Shown piece by piece: positions 5,063 through 7,342 of a DNA stretch of 7,342 nucleotides. The stretch lies in contig URTW01000099.1 in the NCBI GenBank assembly GCA_900550815.1, positions 1-7,342 of the forward strand, written 5' to 3'. Below the pieces are notes generated by a model. That model worked only from the letters and a program-made list of their open reading frames with translations. It had not been told where the DNA came from and did not search any database. Made by a program: the position numbers and the translations under genes. The DNA is from an uncultured Collinsella sp. (GTDB taxonomy: Bacteria; Actinomycetota; Coriobacteriia; Coriobacteriales; Coriobacteriaceae). Position 1 is the first letter of the stretch. Every line of letters begins with the position of its first letter.

Positions 5063-7066
5063 ATGGCAAAGTTTGACATCATCGCCGCGACCGGTTGCCC
5101 GACCGGCATTGCGCACACCTTCATGGCGAAGGAGGCGCTGGAGAAGGCAGCTGCCGAGCGAGGTCTGACCATTAAGGTCGAGACCCATGGCCAGGTCGGT
5201 GTCGAGAACGAGCTCACCAAGAGTGAGATCGCTGGTGCCAAGGCCGTCGTCGTCGCAGCCGACAAGGATGTCCAGGCTGAGCGTTTCGCTGGCAAGCCCA
5301 TGGTTTCCGTTGGTGTTTCCAAGGCCCTGTCCGTTGAGGCCGCCGGTAAGCTGATTGACCGCGCGCTCGCCGCCAAGGGTGACAGCACGGTTGCAGCCGC
5401 TGCCGATATCGAGGATGAGGTCGAGGAGAAGGAGTCCATCGGTCACATCATCTACAAGCACCTCATGAACGGCGTCAGCCACATGCTGGTCTTCGTCGTT
5501 GCCGGTGGTGTTCTGACCGCCGTCTCGTTCCTGTGGGGCATTACGTCCTTCGATTCGACGGCGTCTGACTACAACAGCTTTGCTGCGATGCTCAAGATCA
5601 TCGGCGGCATCGCCATGAACCTTATGGTTCCGGTGCTTTCCGCCTACATCGCCGAATCCATCGGCAAGCGCCCGGCGCTCGTCCCCGGCTTTGTTGCCGG
5701 TATGATAGCCATCCAGGGCCTGCCTGTTAACGCCGAGACCGGCATGATCGACGCCGGTGGCGCCGGCGTGGGCTTCGGCTTCCTGGGCGGCATCGTCGGT
5801 GGCTTCCTCGCCGGTTATGTCATCCTGCTGCTCGAGAAGGTCTTTGCCGGTCTGCCCAAGAACCTGGACGGCCTCAAGGCTATCTTCCTGTACCCGCTGT
5901 TCTCGACGGCTATCGTCGGCCTGGTCATGCTCGGCTTTTGCGGCCCCATGGCTGCCTTCATCACCGCCTTGATGGACTTCCTCAAGGGCCTGTCCGCCTC
6001 TGGCGCCGTTGTCCTGGGTCTTGCCATCGGCTGCATGTGCGCCTTTGACATGGGCGGTCCGGTCAACAAGGCTGCTTATGTCACCGGTACCGCTATGCTC
6101 ACCGAGGCTCTGGCCGCCGGTGTTGGCACCGATACCTATAACTTCGGCACCAACTTCATGGCTGCCGTCTCCGCCGCCTGCATCGTTCCGCCGCTGATCA
6201 CCACCTTTGCCGTCGTTGTCGGCAAGAAGTACTTCAGCCAGGAGGATCACGACGCCGGTGTCGTCAACCTCATCCTTGGTTGCACCCACATCACCGAGGG
6301 CGCCATTCCGTTCATGACCAAGAACATCTGGCCCGTCATGCCCATCATGATGCTCGGTTCCTCTATCGCTTCGATCCTGACCATTATGTTCAACGTTCAC
6401 GATCCGGCGCCTCACGGTGGCTTCCTGGTCCTGCCCGTTGTCGAGAACGGTCCGCTTTGGGTCCTCGCGATCCTCATCGGCGCCGTGGTCGGTGGCATCC
6501 TGATCGTGGCCTTCAAGAAGTACGACTTTGAGAAGAATCAGAAGGCCGCTCCTGCAGCCAAGCCCGTTGAAGCCCCCAAGGCCGCTGCCGTCGAGGCACC
6601 CAAGGCCGAGGCTGCCGACTTCGTGAAGGTCGAGAATGTCTTTGTCGCCGAGGACTTCGCTTCTCGTGACGAGGCTCTGAGCTTCGTTTCCAACCAGGCT
6701 GTCAAGGCCGGTATCGCCAGCGACGCCGACGCCGTGATGAACGCCTTCCTGGCCCGCGAGGCCGAGGGCACCACGGGCATGATGGAGGGCTTCGCCATCC
6801 CGCATGCCAAGTCCGATGCCATTACCGAGGCTGCCGTCATCGTCGTCAAGGACGAGTCCGGCGTGACCGGTTGGGATACCATGGACGGCGCTCCCGTTAA
6901 CGTGGCCATCGCTCTGCTCATCCCGGGTGCACAGGCTGGCACCACGCACCTCAAGATCCTGTCCAAGGTCGCCGAGGCGCTCATGGACGAGGACTTCCGT
7001 GCCACCGTCAAGGGTTCCACCGACGCCGCCGAGATCGCCAAGACGATCAACGCTCGCCTGGTCTAA
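5063..7066 (+). CDS. Fructose-family PTS permease, fused EIIB–EIIC–EIIA
   Basis: This 667-residue membrane protein takes up a sugar while phosphorylating it, with phosphate passing from HPr to IIA, then IIB, then the sugar. Fructose is the likeliest substrate from family resemblance, but mannose-type or related sugars are possible. Residues 1–100 are a fructose-type IIB domain with phosphocysteine C12 in AATGCPTGIAHTFMAKEAL. Residues about 128–490 are IIC, with many hydrophobic segments and the conserved FDMGGPVNKAAY (328–339) and HITEGAIPF (409–417). An Ala/Pro/Lys-rich linker with two VEAPKA repeats (about 494–519) leads to IIA (520–667), whose phosphohistidine is H581 in GFAIPHAKSD. B–C–A order differs from the A–B–C and B–B–C orders of the best-known FruA proteins. 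ATG 5063 is set by a strong AAGGAGG site. The codons are strongly C-ending, suggesting high expression. No fruK or other catabolic gene is adjacent. The divergent RpiR-type regulator probably controls it. Confidence 0.93.
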   Translation: MAKFDIIAATGCPTGIAHTFMAKEALEKAAAERGLTIKVETHGQVGVENELTKSEIAGAKAVVVAADKDVQAERFAGKPMVSVGVSKALSVEAAGKLIDRALAAKGDSTVAAAADIEDEVEEKESIGHIIYKHLMNGVSHMLVFVVAGGVLTAVSFLWGITSFDSTASDYNSFAAMLKIIGGIAMNLMVPVLSAYIAESIGKRPALVPGFVAGMIAIQGLPVNAETGMIDAGGAGVGFGFLGGIVGGFLAGYVILLLEKVFAGLPKNLDGLKAIFLYPLFSTAIVGLVMLGFCGPMAAFITALMDFLKGLSASGAVVLGLAIGCMCAFDMGGPVNKAAYVTGTAMLTEALAAGVGTDTYNFGTNFMAAVSAACIVPPLITTFAVVVGKKYFSQEDHDAGVVNLILGCTHITEGAIPFMTKNIWPVMPIMMLGSSIASILTIMFNVHDPAPHGGFLVLPVVENGPLWVLAILIGAVVGGILIVAFKKYDFEKNQKAAPAAKPVEAPKAAAVEAPKAEAADFVKVENVFVAEDFASRDEALSFVSNQAVKAGIASDADAVMNAFLAREAEGTTGMMEGFAIPHAKSDAITEAAVIVVKDESGVTGWDTMDGAPVNVAIALLIPGAQAGTTHLKILSKVAEALMDEDFRATVKGSTDAAEIAKTINARLV

Positions 7067-7102
7067 TTCCACGGTACGCGAATAACATCGCCCCCTGTAT
7101 AT

Positions 7103-7137
7103 AAGGCGGAGCCCCTCCCCAGGGTCTCCGCCTTTTT
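7103..7137 (+). terminator. Intrinsic terminator of the PTS gene
   Basis: A GC-rich stem of GGCGGAG (7105–7111) with CTCCGCC (7126–7132) is continued, after a single C/T mismatch, by CCCT with AGGG around a CCCC loop. TTTTT (7133–7137) follows directly. It begins about 38 nt after the PTS stop codon, and two A residues before the stem can pair with the first Ts. This is a textbook Rho-independent terminator, so the PTS gene is probably transcribed alone. Confidence 0.93.
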
Positions 7138-7147
7138 CATCCCCAAA

Positions 7148-7218
7148 TAAGTTGCGGTGAAATAGGGACTGTTTAAACGATTAAACCCCAAATTCAGTCC
7201 CTATTTCACCGCAACTTA
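7148..7218. repeat. 71-nt palindromic element with perfect 24-bp inverted repeats (REP/MITE-like)
   Basis: The arms at 7148–7171 and 7195–7218 are exact reverse complements over 24 bp; outward they begin TAAGTTGCGG and inward they end AGGGACTG. The 23-nt centre contains GTTTAA-ACGA-TTAAAC, a second small hairpin that shares its first G with the left arm. No T-run follows on either strand and a proper terminator lies just upstream, so it is not needed for termination. A perfect 24-bp stem in non-coding DNA suggests a recently arrived or maintained dispersed element, such as a REP- or MITE-like sequence mobilised by a transposase encoded elsewhere. It may be a terminator or RNA-stability element for a gene to the right. 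Confidence 0.75.
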
Positions 7219-7342
7219 CAAAAGGGGCATAGAGGGGCTGCCTTTCGAGTCTTTGTCGCGAGCAGGTCATCAGCCAGAATTCCGTTCGCACGATATTACT
7301 CTGGATCGCTCGAGTTTCCGGAGCTTGCTCGCCCTCAGAGGG
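7219..7342. other. Unassigned intergenic end of the window
   Basis: I see no convincing gene in these 124 nt. Two minus-strand frames enter from the right edge without a stop for 23 and 53 codons, but neither translation resembles a known protein. The longer one runs into the palindrome at 7148–7218, so it could be the 3' end of a gene beyond the window or chance. Inverted repeats at 7258–7264 and 7326–7332 are described among the findings. Confidence 0.4.

Noticed and set aside
4961..7072. 703-codon open frame on the minus strand antisense to the PTS gene
   Set aside because: It mirrors the strong codon bias of the PTS gene; its translation is a low-complexity, Gly/Asp/His-rich sequence with no recognisable domain, while the plus strand has full IIB, IIC and IIA motifs.
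7258..7332. tRNA gene suggested by a 7-bp terminal stem and 75-nt length
   Set aside because: There is no T-arm GTTCGA motif, no 7-nt anticodon loop on a 5-bp stem and no D-loop GG on either strand.
7181..7342. Minus-strand open frame of 53 codons entering from the right edge
   Set aside because: It reads through one and a half arms of the palindromic element, has no recognisable motif and could be open by chance at this GC content; not enough to call a gene.

Overview
The window looks like a chromosomal segment of a high-GC, Gram-positive gut-type actinobacterium, most likely of the class Coriobacteriia (Collinsella or a close relative). This rests on the GC-rich codons, the nusB–xseB–tlyA–nadK–recN gene order and the style of the PTS protein. 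The genus is an inference from general familiarity, not from a search.

Region 1 (1–3873, + strand) is a tightly packed housekeeping operon. It enters mid-gene in nusB (transcription antitermination/rRNA synthesis) and continues with xseB (small subunit of exonuclease VII), tlyA (2'-O-methyltransferase for rRNA), nadK (NAD kinase) and recN (SMC-like DNA repair ATPase). Gaps are 2 and 26 nt, then there are overlaps of 4 and 11 nt, so the genes are almost certainly co-transcribed and partly translationally coupled. The operon promoter lies upstream of the window. xseA, the large-subunit partner of xseB, is not visible here.

Region 2 (3874–3932) is the short gap between the convergent recN and an RpiR-family regulator. 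It holds an 11-bp-stem palindrome.

Region 3 (3933–7137) is a sugar-uptake module. An RpiR/MurR-type repressor or activator on the minus strand is transcribed away from a large fused PTS permease (IIB–IIC–IIA, fructose family) on the plus strand. The 272-nt divergent spacer is rich in short palindromes and repeated TTTCA half-sites that are plausible operator DNA. It ends in two leader hairpins and a very strong Shine-Dalgarno sequence. The permease gene ends in a textbook intrinsic terminator. The likely logic is that the SIS domain of the regulator senses a phosphosugar made after PTS uptake and controls the divergent promoter.

Region 4 (7138–7342) is intergenic. It contains a perfect 24-bp inverted repeat in a 71-nt palindromic unit, resembling a REP- or MITE-like element. 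The last ~124 nt show no convincing gene. The 3892–3924 palindrome and this element share a core (TTCAGTC next to TATTT), suggesting that both belong to one family of dispersed palindromes.

I found no clear previously undescribed multi-gene system. The most interesting items are the two related palindromes, the operator-rich divergent spacer, and the pairing of a fructose-family B–C–A permease with an RpiR regulator rather than with a DeoR regulator and fruK.
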